Positions 26,197 to 35,843 are shown, counted from the stretch's first letter. The stretch: DNA of 64,000 nucleotides from Sporosarcina jiandibaonis (GCF_013184495.1 NZ_JAAOIY010000003.1:1-64000); one strand, 5' to 3'. The notes: generated from the letters alone by a model not told the origin. Made by a program: numbers and translations.

Positions 26197-27033
26197 ATGT
26201 TGGTCAATACAAATGAAATCTTAAAGCATGCCCAGCAAGAAAAATATGCTGTAGCGGCCTTTAATGTATACAATTTAGAAACGGTTCAAGCGGCGATTCG
26301 TGCTGCAGAACAAGAAAATCAGCCAGTTATTATTGCGCTTGGTGAACGTTATTTCCCGACAGTTGACGTTGAAGGTTTTTCAGCTCTTGTCAAAGCATTA
26401 GCCGAAAAATCTCACGTACCTGTCGCGCTTCACCTGGATCATGCTTATGAAAAAGAATCGATCATTCGTGCGATTCGTTGTGGATTCACATCAGTGATGT
26501 TCGACGGTTCTGCCTATGATTTAACAGAAAACATACGCCGGACTAAAGAAATTGTAGAAATTGCGCATATGGCGGGTGTTTCTGTTGAGGCTGAGATTGG
26601 TTCGTTGGCAAAAGGTGAATTCTCGGATGAAGAAGAAGGAGACGGCACATTAACAGATCCACAGTCAGCAAAAGAGTTTGTAGACGCAACGGGCATAGAC
26701 TTTTTAGCCGCAGCAATTGGTACAGTTCACGGGTTGTACAAGGGAGAGCCGAATATCGATTTGCAACTTTTAGAAGAAATTCAGCAAGCCGTCGATGTTC
26801 CGCTTGTGCTGCACGGAGGATCTGGAACGCCTGACGCGATAGTCAAACAAACAATAGAGCTTGGTATTTGCAAGGTTAATGTGAACACAGAAGTTTCCAT
26901 GGCAGCAGTTTCTTATTTACAAAATTGTTTTGAGAAAAAACAAATGCCGCATCTATCTACAGTGATGGCAGAAATGCAACATACGATGGAACCTATCATG
27001 GCAAAATTCGTGCGATTGCTCGCGAATAAATAA
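26197..27033 (+). CDS. Class II fructose/tagatose-bisphosphate aldolase-family protein
   Basis: A 278-residue zinc aldolase of the FbaA/GatY type. The zinc histidines are in LHLDHA (H82), GTVHGLYKG (H178) and VLHGGSG (H206); the EAEIG segment and NVNTE close the active site. It ends in a short variant C-terminus. In known tetronate operons the third enzyme is usually an adducin-type decarboxylating aldolase (OtnC) plus an isomerase (OtnI); both are absent, so this protein may cleave the phosphorylated acid directly. That is inference. Confidence 0.85.
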   Translation: MLVNTNEILKHAQQEKYAVAAFNVYNLETVQAAIRAAEQENQPVIIALGERYFPTVDVEGFSALVKALAEKSHVPVALHLDHAYEKESIIRAIRCGFTSVMFDGSAYDLTENIRRTKEIVEIAHMAGVSVEAEIGSLAKGEFSDEEEGDGTLTDPQSAKEFVDATGIDFLAAAIGTVHGLYKGEPNIDLQLLEEIQQAVDVPLVLHGGSGTPDAIVKQTIELGICKVNVNTEVSMAAVSYLQNCFEKKQMPHLSTVMAEMQHTMEPIMAKFVRLLANK

Positions 27034-27093
27034 AATAGATATAAGTTTAATTTTGTAAATTAATTTATAATAACTAAAGAAATGAGGGATACG

Positions 27094-28416
27094 ATGCCTA
27101 TAGTATCTATTTGTATAGGAGTTGCATTTTTACTTCTATTGATGATTGTTTTTAAGTTAAACGCTTTCATTGCTCTAATTTTATCTGCGCTAGTGGTGGG
27201 GATTTTAGAAGGAATGTCACCGCTTGATGCAGTGGCATCTGTCCAAAATGGTTTAGGCGGAACGCTTGGAAGCTTGACAATGATTATTATTTTCGGTGCT
27301 ATTCTTGGTAAATTGATGACAGATTCAGGTGGTGCCCAACGAATTGCGACAACGTTAATCGAATCGTTCGGGAAGGAACGAGTCCAATTAGCTGCCGTTT
27401 TAACAGCATCTGTTGTTGGGATTGCCCTGTTTTTTGAAACGGGAGTTGTTGTATTAATTCCTTTAGTATTTACAATTACTGCGGCAGCCGGGGTACCGGT
27501 ATTGTATGTTGGGATGCCCGTCATTGCTGCACTAATTACGATGCACGGATTTGTTCCGCCGCATCCAGGGCCAACAGCAGTAGCTAGTGTATTTGAAGCG
27601 AATATAGGAAAAACTTTAATATACGGAATTATTATTGCGATTCCCGCTATTATTATTGGCGGCCCTCTATTTACGAAACTCTTTAAAAAAGAAGATTTGG
27701 AAGTTGAAATCCCTAAAGGGTTATATAATCCTAAAGAATTTACAGAAGAAGAAATGCCAGGATTCTTGACGAGTTTGCTTACATCATTAATGCCCGTTAT
27801 TTTAATTGCTTCTCAAGTCATTGTTTCAATGACCATGCCGGATTCGAAAGTAATGCCATTCTTTGATTTTATCGGGAATGCAAATATGGCTTTGTTACTT
27901 TCTGTAATTGTTGCTTTCTTTACGTTCGGGCTGAATCGCGGTATAAAAATGAAGGAGATTATGCAATCTGTCTCAGAGGCTGTTAGTGGCATTGCGATGA
28001 TTTTATTAATCATTGCAGGGGGCGGCGCATTTAAACAAGTATTGATCGATAGTAAAATTGATTTGTATATTGCAGACATTATGACAGGCTCAACACTTTC
28101 TCCGCTAGTTCTAACTTGGTTAATCGCTGCGATTCTTAGAGTGGCAGTTGGATCGGCAACTGTAGCAGGAATGACAGCTGCCAGTATTGCGGCGCCTCTC
28201 GTTGGCATGACTGGCGTGAGTCCAGAATTAATGGTATTAGCTGCTGGTGCCGGGAGTATCACATTCTCTCATGTCAATGATGCTGGATTCTGGATTTACA
28301 AAGAGTACTTTAATCTTTCTATAGGAAAAACAATCAAAACTTGGTCGGTCATGGTGACGATTCTTTCATTAGTCGGATTAGCAGGCGTATTACTCATAAA
28401 TCTTTTTATTTCATAA
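27094..28416 (+). CDS. GntP-family gluconate/sugar-acid:H+ symporter
   Basis: A 440-residue polytopic permease. The GntP pattern is clear: IALFFETGVVVLIPLVF, HGFVPPHPGPTAVA, GGGAFKQVLIDS and the C-terminal FSHVNDAGFWIYKEYF. Start 27094 is used because GAGGG lies 5 nt upstream; an in-frame ATG at 27082 overlaps that site. It is the last gene of the operon and should import the sugar acid used by the preceding enzymes. A strong terminator follows. Confidence 0.9.
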   Translation: MPIVSICIGVAFLLLLMIVFKLNAFIALILSALVVGILEGMSPLDAVASVQNGLGGTLGSLTMIIIFGAILGKLMTDSGGAQRIATTLIESFGKERVQLAAVLTASVVGIALFFETGVVVLIPLVFTITAAAGVPVLYVGMPVIAALITMHGFVPPHPGPTAVASVFEANIGKTLIYGIIIAIPAIIIGGPLFTKLFKKEDLEVEIPKGLYNPKEFTEEEMPGFLTSLLTSLMPVILIASQVIVSMTMPDSKVMPFFDFIGNANMALLLSVIVAFFTFGLNRGIKMKEIMQSVSEAVSGIAMILLIIAGGGAFKQVLIDSKIDLYIADIMTGSTLSPLVLTWLIAAILRVAVGSATVAGMTAASIAAPLVGMTGVSPELMVLAAGAGSITFSHVNDAGFWIYKEYFNLSIGKTIKTWSVMVTILSLVGLAGVLLINLFIS

Positions 28417-28435
28417 AATTTGAAATATGCTCACA

Positions 28436-28489
28436 AAACAAACGGAAGTCAACCTTATTCATACTTGGTTGATTTCCGTTTGTTTTTAT
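28436..28489. terminator. Terminator behind gntP
   Basis: AAACAAACGGAAGTCAACC (28436-28454) pairs with GGTTGATTTCCGTTTGTTT (28467-28485) with one wobble. T tracts allow termination for both convergent units. Confidence 0.9.
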
Positions 28490-28517
28490 TCGAAAAGATA
28501 AGCGCCCATATTAATCT

Positions 28518-28955
28518 TTATGAAGAAACAGCAGCAATCAGTTGGATTTCAACTGGTGCATTGTCTGGCAATGATGCAACACCTATCGCAGCACGACTGG
28601 CTATACCTGCATTTCCCATTTTTTCAAATAAATACTCAGAAGCAAAATCCGCTATACTAGAATGTGCTTGAAAAGTATTTTCTGCATTCACGTAAACGGT
28701 TAGCGAAAGGACTTGCTCTAGCCGTTCTTGTTCTGCAAGTGTATTCATGGCGGCGGCAAGGGCATTTGCGACCGCTTGCCTTACCGCTGCTTTATAGATT
28801 GAAATCGGCTCGGTTATACCGACTTTTCCGCTTTGAATGAGTACGCCATTATATCTGGGCGTCATCCCGGCCGTATAAATCATGTTTCCAAATCGTGTTG
28901 CCGGAATATAATTTCCCTGCGGAATAGGATTGATTATCTCATCTGACGTGTTCAT
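28518..28955 (-). CDS. RidA-family protein
   Basis: A 145-residue RidA/YjgF-type protein with NMIYTAGMTPRYNG near the N-terminus, the conserved Arg in GIASRAAIGVASLP and a closing PVEIQLIAAV strand. RidA proteins deaminate reactive enamine/imine intermediates released by PLP enzymes. It overlaps the upstream aminotransferase gene by 17 bp, fitting a detoxifying partner of that enzyme. Confidence 0.88.
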   Translation of the reverse strand: MNTSDEIINPIPQGNYIPATRFGNMIYTAGMTPRYNGVLIQSGKVGITEPISIYKAAVRQAVANALAAAMNTLAEQERLEQVLSLTVYVNAENTFQAHSSIADFASEYLFEKMGNAGIASRAAIGVASLPDNAPVEIQLIAAVSS

Positions 28956-30165
28956 TACGATACGCCTCCACTACCTGGATGACACGATCAATTGCGTCAA
29001 CTGCCTCTTTATGATTCTGTGAAAAGTTTATTCGGAAACTATCAATATACTGTGGCCCGAATTCTGTACCAGGCGTTACTGTAACGCCGGCTTGGAGGCG
29101 AAGTATCTTCACGAATTCATTTATCGGAACACCTAAATCAGGAATTCTCGGGAACAGATAGCTACCTGCCTCTGTAGCTCTAACTTCGAACCCTCCAGCG
29201 GCGCGCAATTTCGAAATTAAATCATCCCGGATCGCTTGGTGCTGCGCAATTCGCTCCTCCATCCATCCTTCGGGCTCAGAAAACCAAGATTTCATAACGG
29301 CTTGGCTATAACCGCCGGCACGGAGAGACACAATCGCTTGCAGTTTTTCCATGCGGTCAATAATTTTGGCGGATCCGAATGCTACACCGAGCCTGTAGCC
29401 ACTCAGTGACTCTGTTTTCGATGGCCCCATGATGGTAATGACATTTTCAGGATCTACTATATTCTCTGCACATAGATGCGTAAAAGCCCGTCCCTCAAAA
29501 ATCTGACGTGAATATAGTTCATCAACAATAACTGTCACTCCGTACTGTTGCGCTAGTTCCGCAATCCTCCAAATTTCATCCTCCGAATAAATGACGCCCG
29601 TAGGATTATTAGGATTAGAGAACAAAAATAGTTTAACACCGGCTTTAAAGGAATCCTCCAACTGAGTTAAGTCCAAACCCGCGGCACTATCTGACTTGAA
29701 ATAGTCCATCTGAATCGGAACGACTTCACCTTCAAAGAACTCAACTAGTTTTCGGTTGGCAAAATAATCTGGTACGACAATCGCAACTTTGTCGCGTCTA
29801 GAAACTATAGATCCCATTGCTAGGAACAGCGCTCCTTGTGTTCCTGGTGTAATGATGAAATTCAAGTCTGGATTAATCGTTGTACCCATAAAATCAGAAA
29901 GTTTTTCAGCTACTTTTTCTCGAATGATTTTACTTCCGCGATACTCCGTGTAGGCTTGCTTACCGCCAAGATGAACACCTTCGATGAACACATCTAGTGA
30001 ACCCGGAATTGGCTCAAAAGCATCAACATCACCGTGTGAAAAGTCGACAGGCGTACCAGAAATTTTCTCGCCGCGCAGTTCAACTTCTTTTGTTTTCTGT
30101 CGTACTTCTTGGCCAGGCGCAAATTCAGCTCCGAGTTTCAAAAACTTTTCTTCTATTGAATCCAT
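28939..30165 (-). CDS. PLP-dependent aminotransferase, class I/II
   Basis: A 408-residue fold-type I enzyme. NPNNPTGVIYSEDE and the PLP lysine in GPSKTESLSGYRLGVAFGS are diagnostic. C-terminal INFSQN holds the carboxylate-binding Arg region (SFRINFS). The substrate cannot be predicted; the gene is coupled to ridA and divergent from a LysR regulator, with a control region almost identical to that of the class V PLP gene at 31.3 kb, so both enzymes probably act in one amino-acid pathway. Confidence 0.87.
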   Translation of the reverse strand: MDSIEEKFLKLGAEFAPGQEVRQKTKEVELRGEKISGTPVDFSHGDVDAFEPIPGSLDVFIEGVHLGGKQAYTEYRGSKIIREKVAEKLSDFMGTTINPDLNFIITPGTQGALFLAMGSIVSRRDKVAIVVPDYFANRKLVEFFEGEVVPIQMDYFKSDSAAGLDLTQLEDSFKAGVKLFLFSNPNNPTGVIYSEDEIWRIAELAQQYGVTVIVDELYSRQIFEGRAFTHLCAENIVDPENVITIMGPSKTESLSGYRLGVAFGSAKIIDRMEKLQAIVSLRAGGYSQAVMKSWFSEPEGWMEERIAQHQAIRDDLISKLRAAGGFEVRATEAGSYLFPRIPDLGVPINEFVKILRLQAGVTVTPGTEFGPQYIDSFRINFSQNHKEAVDAIDRVIQVVEAYRNEHVR

Positions 30166-30230
30166 TATTAATCACTCTTTTCTATTTTATATTTCGTCAC
30201 ATTACGTGACTTTGCAAAACTCATGATTAT

Positions 30231-30320
30231 TCTATATATTTATAATAGTAGTTCTATGAGCTTTCTAAATCCAATACGAAAAAGTTTATAACGATATATG
30301 ATTTTCTTTATACTAAAAAG
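30231..30320. promoter_or_regulatory. LysR-type control region, copy 1
   Basis: From 30273 the sequence AATACGAAAAAGTTTATAA, then GATATATGATTTTCTTTATACT, matches 32743 onward at about 40 of 45 positions. It lies between the divergent aminotransferase and LysR genes. TATACT (30309-30314) can serve as -10 for the LysR gene; leftward TTGGAT/TACTAT elements can serve the aminotransferase. LysR autoregulation plus activation is inferred. Confidence 0.65.
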
Positions 30321-30334
30321 GGGACGGAAATTTT

Positions 30335-31288
30335 ATGTTGAAAAATATGGATTATGTTTATGAGGTATATTTAAATAAAAGTTTTTCTAAAGCCGCTGAA
30401 GAACTATACATATCGCAACCAGCACTCAGTGCAACAATTAAAAGGGTAGAAGAGGAAATTGGTCTGCCTATTTTCGATAGAAGCAGTAACCCGATACAAT
30501 TAACCTCAGCAGGGGAATATTATATTGAATCTATTGAAAATATCATGACCTTGGAAAAAGAAATGAGATCTCATTTTAATCGTTTAAGGGACAATAACCG
30601 GGGGACCATAAATGTTGGGGGAGCTTCATTCTTTTGTGCCTATATTTTGCCGACATTGGCGCAAGAGTTTAAGAGGGAATATCCTGATTACACGGTAAAT
30701 ATTTTGGAAGCCAATGCAGATGATTTGGTGAAGTGTCTGCGATCGGGCATAGTTGACATCATTTTGGATGTTGAAAAAAGAGATCCTAAACTTTTCGATT
30801 CAATTGTTTGGGCAGAAGAACATATTTTGCTTGCGGTACCTAGTTCATATAAAGTGAACAATAGATTGGAAAAGTATCGGCTCACTTTCGACGAGGTGGC
30901 TAATGGGCAATATATGAATGAAAATTATCCAAAGGTGAGTTTGAAAGAATTTGAAAATGAAAACTTTCTATTATTGAAAAAGGGGAATGATATGTATCAA
31001 AGAAGTTTAAAAATGTGCAGAAAAGCAGGCTTTACACCAAAAGTATCGATGACCTTTGATCAATTACTCACATCGTATCATGTCGCTTGTAACGGAAAAG
31101 GAATTGCATTCGTACGCGCTGGCGTTACGCAGTCCTTAGAAGCAACGAATAAATTGTTCTTTTACAAAATTGATGATGAAAATTCGTATCGAAACATTAT
31201 GGTGTATTATAAAAAGTCGCATCCACTTTCGAATGTAGGTACGGACTTCATAGAATATTTAAATAAGAAAAAACTCGTTGGCATTTAA
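30335..31288 (+). CDS. LysR-family transcriptional regulator
   Basis: A 317-residue LTTR. The N-terminal helix-turn-helix reads SFSKAAEELYISQPALSATIKRVEEEIG, followed by IFDRSSNPIQLTSAG, then a periplasmic-binding-like effector domain. GGACGGA-type ribosome binding site. It is divergent from the aminotransferase/ridA pair; the duplicated operator region indicates it also controls the class V enzyme at 31344-32633. Confidence 0.9.
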   Translation: MLKNMDYVYEVYLNKSFSKAAEELYISQPALSATIKRVEEEIGLPIFDRSSNPIQLTSAGEYYIESIENIMTLEKEMRSHFNRLRDNNRGTINVGGASFFCAYILPTLAQEFKREYPDYTVNILEANADDLVKCLRSGIVDIILDVEKRDPKLFDSIVWAEEHILLAVPSSYKVNNRLEKYRLTFDEVANGQYMNENYPKVSLKEFENENFLLLKKGNDMYQRSLKMCRKAGFTPKVSMTFDQLLTSYHVACNGKGIAFVRAGVTQSLEATNKLFFYKIDDENSYRNIMVYYKKSHPLSNVGTDFIEYLNKKKLVGI

Positions 31289-31343
31289 ATCTTGGCAATC
31301 AAAAATGAACGCTCACTAAAACGAGCGTTCATTTCCAATTTAA

Positions 31344-32633
31344 TTATTTAGCATTTCTATCTACAATTTTTTGTGTTATTTCCAAAAACTCTTCGATTTC
31401 ATCCACACGATTACAGTGTAATGGGGATATCCTTATCGCGCCTTCCATTCTAAATGACTCCAACATTCTTTTTGAATAAATGCTTGAAGCTACACGATCA
31501 TATACGATAACGTTTTCAGCTTCATATTGACTTACAGCTTCTTGAAAATCCAGATGATCTATACTGATAGCAACGATCAAATCCCTTTTGGACAAATCAT
31601 CATAATCAAGATGAACAGTAACCCCGGGAATATTTCTTAATCCTTTTACTTTATCGGTGCCATCAAGCATTATTTCAAGAAGTGATCTTTCATGCAAAGA
31701 AATCCTCTTCATTCCTTCTTCAAATAAACTCCTTCTATCTTCCTCATTTGAAAAATTGCTTCCGATCCAACACACATAGTCTACAATCTCACTTACCGAA
31801 GCAAAATGTCCTGGTGCAGAACTGCCAAGTTGCAAATTACCATCATCCGTTCCAAATAAGCGATGGTGAGGAAGTTTTGCAGCTCTATCAGAAAGATAAG
31901 CAATTCCGCTACCCCTAACTCCGAAAAATTTGTAAGGTGCAAAGTTCATTGCATCTACCGGGGTTTTCTCAATATCAATGATGCCGTGCGGGGCATGTTG
32001 AACAGCATCGACGACAATATATAAATCGGGCTTTATCTTTCTTGCCTCCTTAACAATCGTCTCAATATCTAAAATAGCGCCTGATATATTTGATGCGTAA
32101 ATGACACTTAATAGACAAGTATTATCGTCAATAAGCTTTGTGATTTCTTCAACATCAACTCCCCCCGTGACAGGGTTTGTTTGAGCTACGCGAAATTCCT
32201 TTCCTAACTTATCTGCATAGAACTTTGCTGCATCAAAAGCGGACGGATGCTCCAATGTAGTAGTAACAATATTTGTTCCCTCAACATTTTCAGCGATAAC
32301 ACCCGTAATTCCGAAAATCGCCTGTGAAGCAGTATAGTAAGTTGCAATACTCCCGTTTTTTGCATTGAAAATAACTCGAGCATCATTTAATCCTTTTTGT
32401 TCGACCTTTGTTAAGTATTTCGATACTTCATGATCACGCATAGGACAATTAGGAATCAAGTCTAACTGTGCAAACTTTTCATTTGCACTTTTCAACCTAA
32501 ATGAGCCTCCCGCATTGTCAAAAAACAGTCGCTTCTTCTGTGTTAGGGGATCGATATCGATATAAGCAAATCTTTCCCTGATTTCTTTTAATAGTTCATT
32601 ACTAAATAATGTTTCACTAGTCAGCTTAATCAT
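31344..32633 (-). CDS. PLP-dependent class V aminotransferase / cysteine desulfurase-like
   Basis: A 429-residue class V enzyme with FFDNAGGSF at the N-terminus, TTTLEHPSAFDAAK, VVDAVQHAPHG and the PLP lysine in FAPYKFFGVRGSG. It lacks a recognisable mobile Cys loop of NifS/SufS desulfurases, so an aminotransferase or lyase role is more likely. Start is supported by GGGGGA upstream. Its upstream region copies the LysR control region of the other PLP gene. Confidence 0.8.
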   Translation of the reverse strand: MIKLTSETLFSNELLKEIRERFAYIDIDPLTQKKRLFFDNAGGSFRLKSANEKFAQLDLIPNCPMRDHEVSKYLTKVEQKGLNDARVIFNAKNGSIATYYTASQAIFGITGVIAENVEGTNIVTTTLEHPSAFDAAKFYADKLGKEFRVAQTNPVTGGVDVEEITKLIDDNTCLLSVIYASNISGAILDIETIVKEARKIKPDLYIVVDAVQHAPHGIIDIEKTPVDAMNFAPYKFFGVRGSGIAYLSDRAAKLPHHRLFGTDDGNLQLGSSAPGHFASVSEIVDYVCWIGSNFSNEEDRRSLFEEGMKRISLHERSLLEIMLDGTDKVKGLRNIPGVTVHLDYDDLSKRDLIVAISIDHLDFQEAVSQYEAENVIVYDRVASSIYSKRMLESFRMEGAIRISPLHCNRVDEIEEFLEITQKIVDRNAK

Positions 32634-32699
32634 TTGTATAATTCCCCCAATGTTTTTAGGCTTCTTTTTTCCTTGGATGAGATATCGTGATTCTGATTA

Positions 32700-32790
32700 T
32701 TCCTTATAGTTATAATTGTAATTCTTCTGATGATTTTACTCAAATACGAAAAAGTTTATAAGGATATATAGTTTTCTCTATACTGAAAGT
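32700..32790. promoter_or_regulatory. LysR-type control region, copy 2
   Basis: AATACGAAAAAGTTTATAA at 32743-32761 and the following GATATATAGTTTTCTCTATACT repeat copy 1. Reading leftward, TTGAGT and TACAAT are 17 bp apart and can drive the class V gene. Similarity extends into the TATAAT/GTAATTCT part, so the whole regulatory block seems duplicated. Confidence 0.65.
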
Positions 32791-32812
32791 ATATTAATCG
32801 TTCAATTAAAAT

Positions 32813-32862
32813 AAGAATAACAGCCATAAACCTTAAAGAGGTTTGTGGCTGTTATTCTTTAA
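32813..32862. terminator. Terminator of the ABC binding-protein gene
   Basis: AAGAATAACAGCCATAAACC (32813-32832) pairs with GGTTTGTGGCTGTTATTCTT (32840-32859) with one mismatch. Leftward transcripts from the binding-protein gene run into it; the flanking A-rich sequence gives the U tract. Confidence 0.85.
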
Positions 32863-32941
32863 ACGTGTGCTTTTTCTTCTATTATATAGTTAGAATTGAT
32901 ATAAAAAATACATAACGATCTGTACCTGTATAGGGTAAGGA

Positions 32942-34555
32942 TTATTCTACAAACTTTACATGTTGCAACTTGTAGTAGCCAGAACTATTAATCCAGTATC
33001 CTTCAATATTATTACTAACACCTGTCAAGTATGCTTGGTGATGCACATAAACCATAGGTGCTTCTTCAATTAGAATTTCTTGAATATCAGAGTAAATAGC
33101 TTGTCGAGCAGTTTCATCTATTTCTTGACTACCTGCTTTAAGTAGTTCATCTACTTTAGGGTTATCGTAGAAGGAACGGTTTCCAGCAAGACCTTTATTT
33201 GCTGAATCGAATAGCTGAGATAAGAAATAATCTGCGTCACCAACAGGGTTTGATAAGCCGAGGATAAACATATCGTGTTCACCTTTAGCTGTTTTATCTA
33301 GATACGCACCCCATTCAACAACTTCGATATCAACTTCGATATTTGCCTTTTTCAATTCTTGCTGGACAAGTACTGCCATATCCATTCGTTGTTGGTTATC
33401 GTTTGTCCAAATTGTCGTTTTGAATCCATCTTCAAATCCAGCCTCTTTAAGAAGTTCTTTAGCCGCTTCTGGATCGTAAGAGAGTGGTTTCATTGATTCG
33501 TCATATCCAAATACGCCAGGTGCTAAAGGACCAACAGCTGCAACCCCGTGACCTTCATAGATTCCATTTAGAATATCATCTTGGTTAATAAGCATAGAAA
33601 CTGCTTGACGTACTTTTAAATTGTCAAACGGTGCTTTTTCAAGGTTAAAGCTGACATATGAGAGTGAAGATGAAGTTGTATTATCAACTGTTCCAAATTC
33701 GGACCCATCAATTAGTTGAACCTCACTTGGTTGTACAGGCTCGATAATTTGAGCATGACCTGTCTCAAGTTCTGCAAGTCGAGTACCGCCTTCTGGAATT
33801 GCTTTGACTGTTACTGTGTCTAAAAATGGAATGTCTCCCCAGTAGTCATCGTTTCTTGCTAATTTAATTTCGGTACCTTGGTTCCAGTTTTCAAATTTAA
33901 AATAACTCGTTCCGATTGGATGTGAGTTAATAACAGATCCTGCTTCTTTTCCGTCTTCAATTGCTGCATAGTCCTCGTCAATTGATTTAGGGCTAATTAT
34001 TGCACCAACTGGGTGAGTTAAATGTGCAAGAATTGGTGCAAATGGATATTCTGTTGTAATTTGTAGTTTATATTCATCAACTACTTTAAACTCCGTTACC
34101 ATATCAAAAAGAAATGCTCGTGGTGCCGAGATATTAGGGTCTAGAATACGGTCGAAGTTTTTCTTAGCTGCTTCAGCATTGAATTTTTCTCCATCATGGA
34201 ATGTCACATCTTCACGAAGCTCGAAAACCCATGTTGTTTCGTCAACTGGTTCCCAGCTCGTTGCCAACCCTGGAACAAGATTCTCGTCCTTATCTTTTGC
34301 AATTAGCGTTTCAAATATGTTTTGTTGAATATTAATTGACGGTACATCTGTTGAAAGATGTGGGTCAAGCATTGCTGCATCGGAAAGTGTTGCGATTACT
34401 AAGTCGCCGCCAATTACTGCCTCATTTTCTTTTCCTTCGGTAGTTCCGCTTTTTTCGCCGCCTTTATCGTCGCTTCCACCGGCACAAGCCACAAGGAACA
34501 TTGATAAAACTAAAGTTAAAACTAATAACAGCGAAAACTTTTTCTTGCTATTCAT
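32942..34555 (-). CDS. Peptide/opine-type ABC transporter substrate-binding lipoprotein
   Basis: A 537-residue family-5 solute-binding protein. A lipoprotein signal peptide (SLLLVLTLVLSMFLVACAGG, lipobox LVAC) is followed by an acidic linker. The body has the SBP_bac_5 features LDPHLSTDVPSINIQQNIFE, WVFELREDVTFHDGEKFNA and RQAVSMLINQDDIL. It is expected to be anchored outside the membrane and to feed the C-B-D-F importer encoded divergently. Confidence 0.9.
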   Translation of the reverse strand: MNSKKKFSLLLVLTLVLSMFLVACAGGSDDKGGEKSGTTEGKENEAVIGGDLVIATLSDAAMLDPHLSTDVPSINIQQNIFETLIAKDKDENLVPGLATSWEPVDETTWVFELREDVTFHDGEKFNAEAAKKNFDRILDPNISAPRAFLFDMVTEFKVVDEYKLQITTEYPFAPILAHLTHPVGAIISPKSIDEDYAAIEDGKEAGSVINSHPIGTSYFKFENWNQGTEIKLARNDDYWGDIPFLDTVTVKAIPEGGTRLAELETGHAQIIEPVQPSEVQLIDGSEFGTVDNTTSSSLSYVSFNLEKAPFDNLKVRQAVSMLINQDDILNGIYEGHGVAAVGPLAPGVFGYDESMKPLSYDPEAAKELLKEAGFEDGFKTTIWTNDNQQRMDMAVLVQQELKKANIEVDIEVVEWGAYLDKTAKGEHDMFILGLSNPVGDADYFLSQLFDSANKGLAGNRSFYDNPKVDELLKAGSQEIDETARQAIYSDIQEILIEEAPMVYVHHQAYLTGVSNNIEGYWINSSGYYKLQHVKFVE

Positions 34556-34935
34556 GTAAATGCCTCCATTTTCTATCTAATAGAGTTAATACTTATTTCT
34601 TACTCTATAGATCTATAATCCTCCCATAATGTATCATAAGAAAATAATTAAGACAATACAAATTATTAAAAAATTACTATATTTGCATGAATATAGAGGA
34701 ATATTTGTCATATTAACAATTTTTCAGTTAAATAGTTTTGATAATTAAATAGGTATAAATTAATAAAAGCCAATGATATCAAGAGTTTTAGATTTATTGA
34801 TAAATTGGAATATAGAGTCATTAGGAATTAGATTCCGAAAATAATAAATTCATGATATGCTACCAATGGCGAATAGCTAGAAAAGTCGGTAGACTTAACC
34901 TTATTTTTATATTATGAAAGGTGTGTACTAGTTTT
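34556..34935. other. Divergent regulatory region of the ABC importer (380 bp)
   Basis: Very AT-rich, no ORF. It separates the binding-protein gene from the permease operon and should carry both promoters. No operator or riboswitch was recognised, and the LysR motif of the neighbouring region is not repeated here. Confidence 0.4.
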
Positions 34936-35829
34936 ATGGCGGGAAAAACCGTAGAAGTGATTAATGGGCCAAAAAGGTCGAGCCCGAGAATCGAAGCTTA
35001 TAAAGCTTTCTGGAAAAGATTAAGCAAAAATAAGGCAGCTGTGGTTGGAGGATTTTTCATTCTGCTGTTTATCGTCGTTTCTATAGTTGGTCCTTTTCTT
35101 ACAACGAAAGATCCAACTGAAGTCATGGTGTTAAATAAATTACAGCCGCCATCTGCAGAGTTTTGGTTTGGAACGGATAATTTTGGTCGGGATATCTTTA
35201 CGAGAATTATTCATGGGATGAGTCTTACATTGAAGGTTGGCTTCCTTTCAGTTGCAATAGGAGGCAGCATTGGTGTCATCTTTGGAATTGTATCAGGCTA
35301 TTATGGAGGAAAGATTGATACGATTATTATGAGAGTTATGGATGTTTTGTTGGCGTTTCCAGGAATTTTGTTGGCGCTTGCAATTGTCAGTGTACTAGGC
35401 GGTAGTTTACAAAACGTAATCATAGCAGTTGCGGTATTTTCAGTACCAGCATTTGCAAGGATCGTACGTAGCTCAACATTATCTGTACGGCAATTAGAAT
35501 ACATAGATGCAGTGAAAGCACTTGGAGCTTCTGATTTCCGAATTATATTTAAACATATTCTCCCGAACGTTGTTTCACCGATAATTGTTCAAGCAACATT
35601 GCGTATTGCAACGGCAGTGTTAACTGCAAGTGGACTATCATTTTTAGGTTTGGGGGCACAGCCACCTGAGCCTGAATGGGGAGCGATGCTAAATGATGGA
35701 CGTACTTACATGAAGACGGCCCCGCATTTAATGCTTTTCCCAGGGATGATGATTGCTATAGTCGTATTGGCGTTCAATATTTTTGGAGACGGCTTGCGTG
35801 ATGCACTTGATCCTAAGATGAAAAAATGA
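34936..35829 (+). CDS. Peptide-type ABC permease, DppC/OppC-like
   Basis: A 297-residue inner-membrane permease with an N-terminal OppC_N segment (FWKRLSKNKAAVVGG), TDNFGRDIFTRIIHG, and the EAA-type cytoplasmic loop (EYIDAVKALGASDFRIIFKHILPN). Six membrane segments are expected. ATG 34936 is preferred to GTG 34921 because AAGGTG lies upstream of the former, although at a long spacing of about 13 nt. First gene of the C-B-D-F operon. Confidence 0.88.
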   Translation: MAGKTVEVINGPKRSSPRIEAYKAFWKRLSKNKAAVVGGFFILLFIVVSIVGPFLTTKDPTEVMVLNKLQPPSAEFWFGTDNFGRDIFTRIIHGMSLTLKVGFLSVAIGGSIGVIFGIVSGYYGGKIDTIIMRVMDVLLAFPGILLALAIVSVLGGSLQNVIIAVAVFSVPAFARIVRSSTLSVRQLEYIDAVKALGASDFRIIFKHILPNVVSPIIVQATLRIATAVLTASGLSFLGLGAQPPEPEWGAMLNDGRTYMKTAPHLMLFPGMMIAIVVLAFNIFGDGLRDALDPKMKK

Positions 35830-35843
35830 TGGAGTGAATAAAA

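Noticed and set aside
31344-32633. Cysteine desulfurase (NifS/SufS)
   Set aside because: The fold and PLP lysine fit class V, but no active-site Cys loop is recognisable and no iron-sulfur assembly genes are adjacent.
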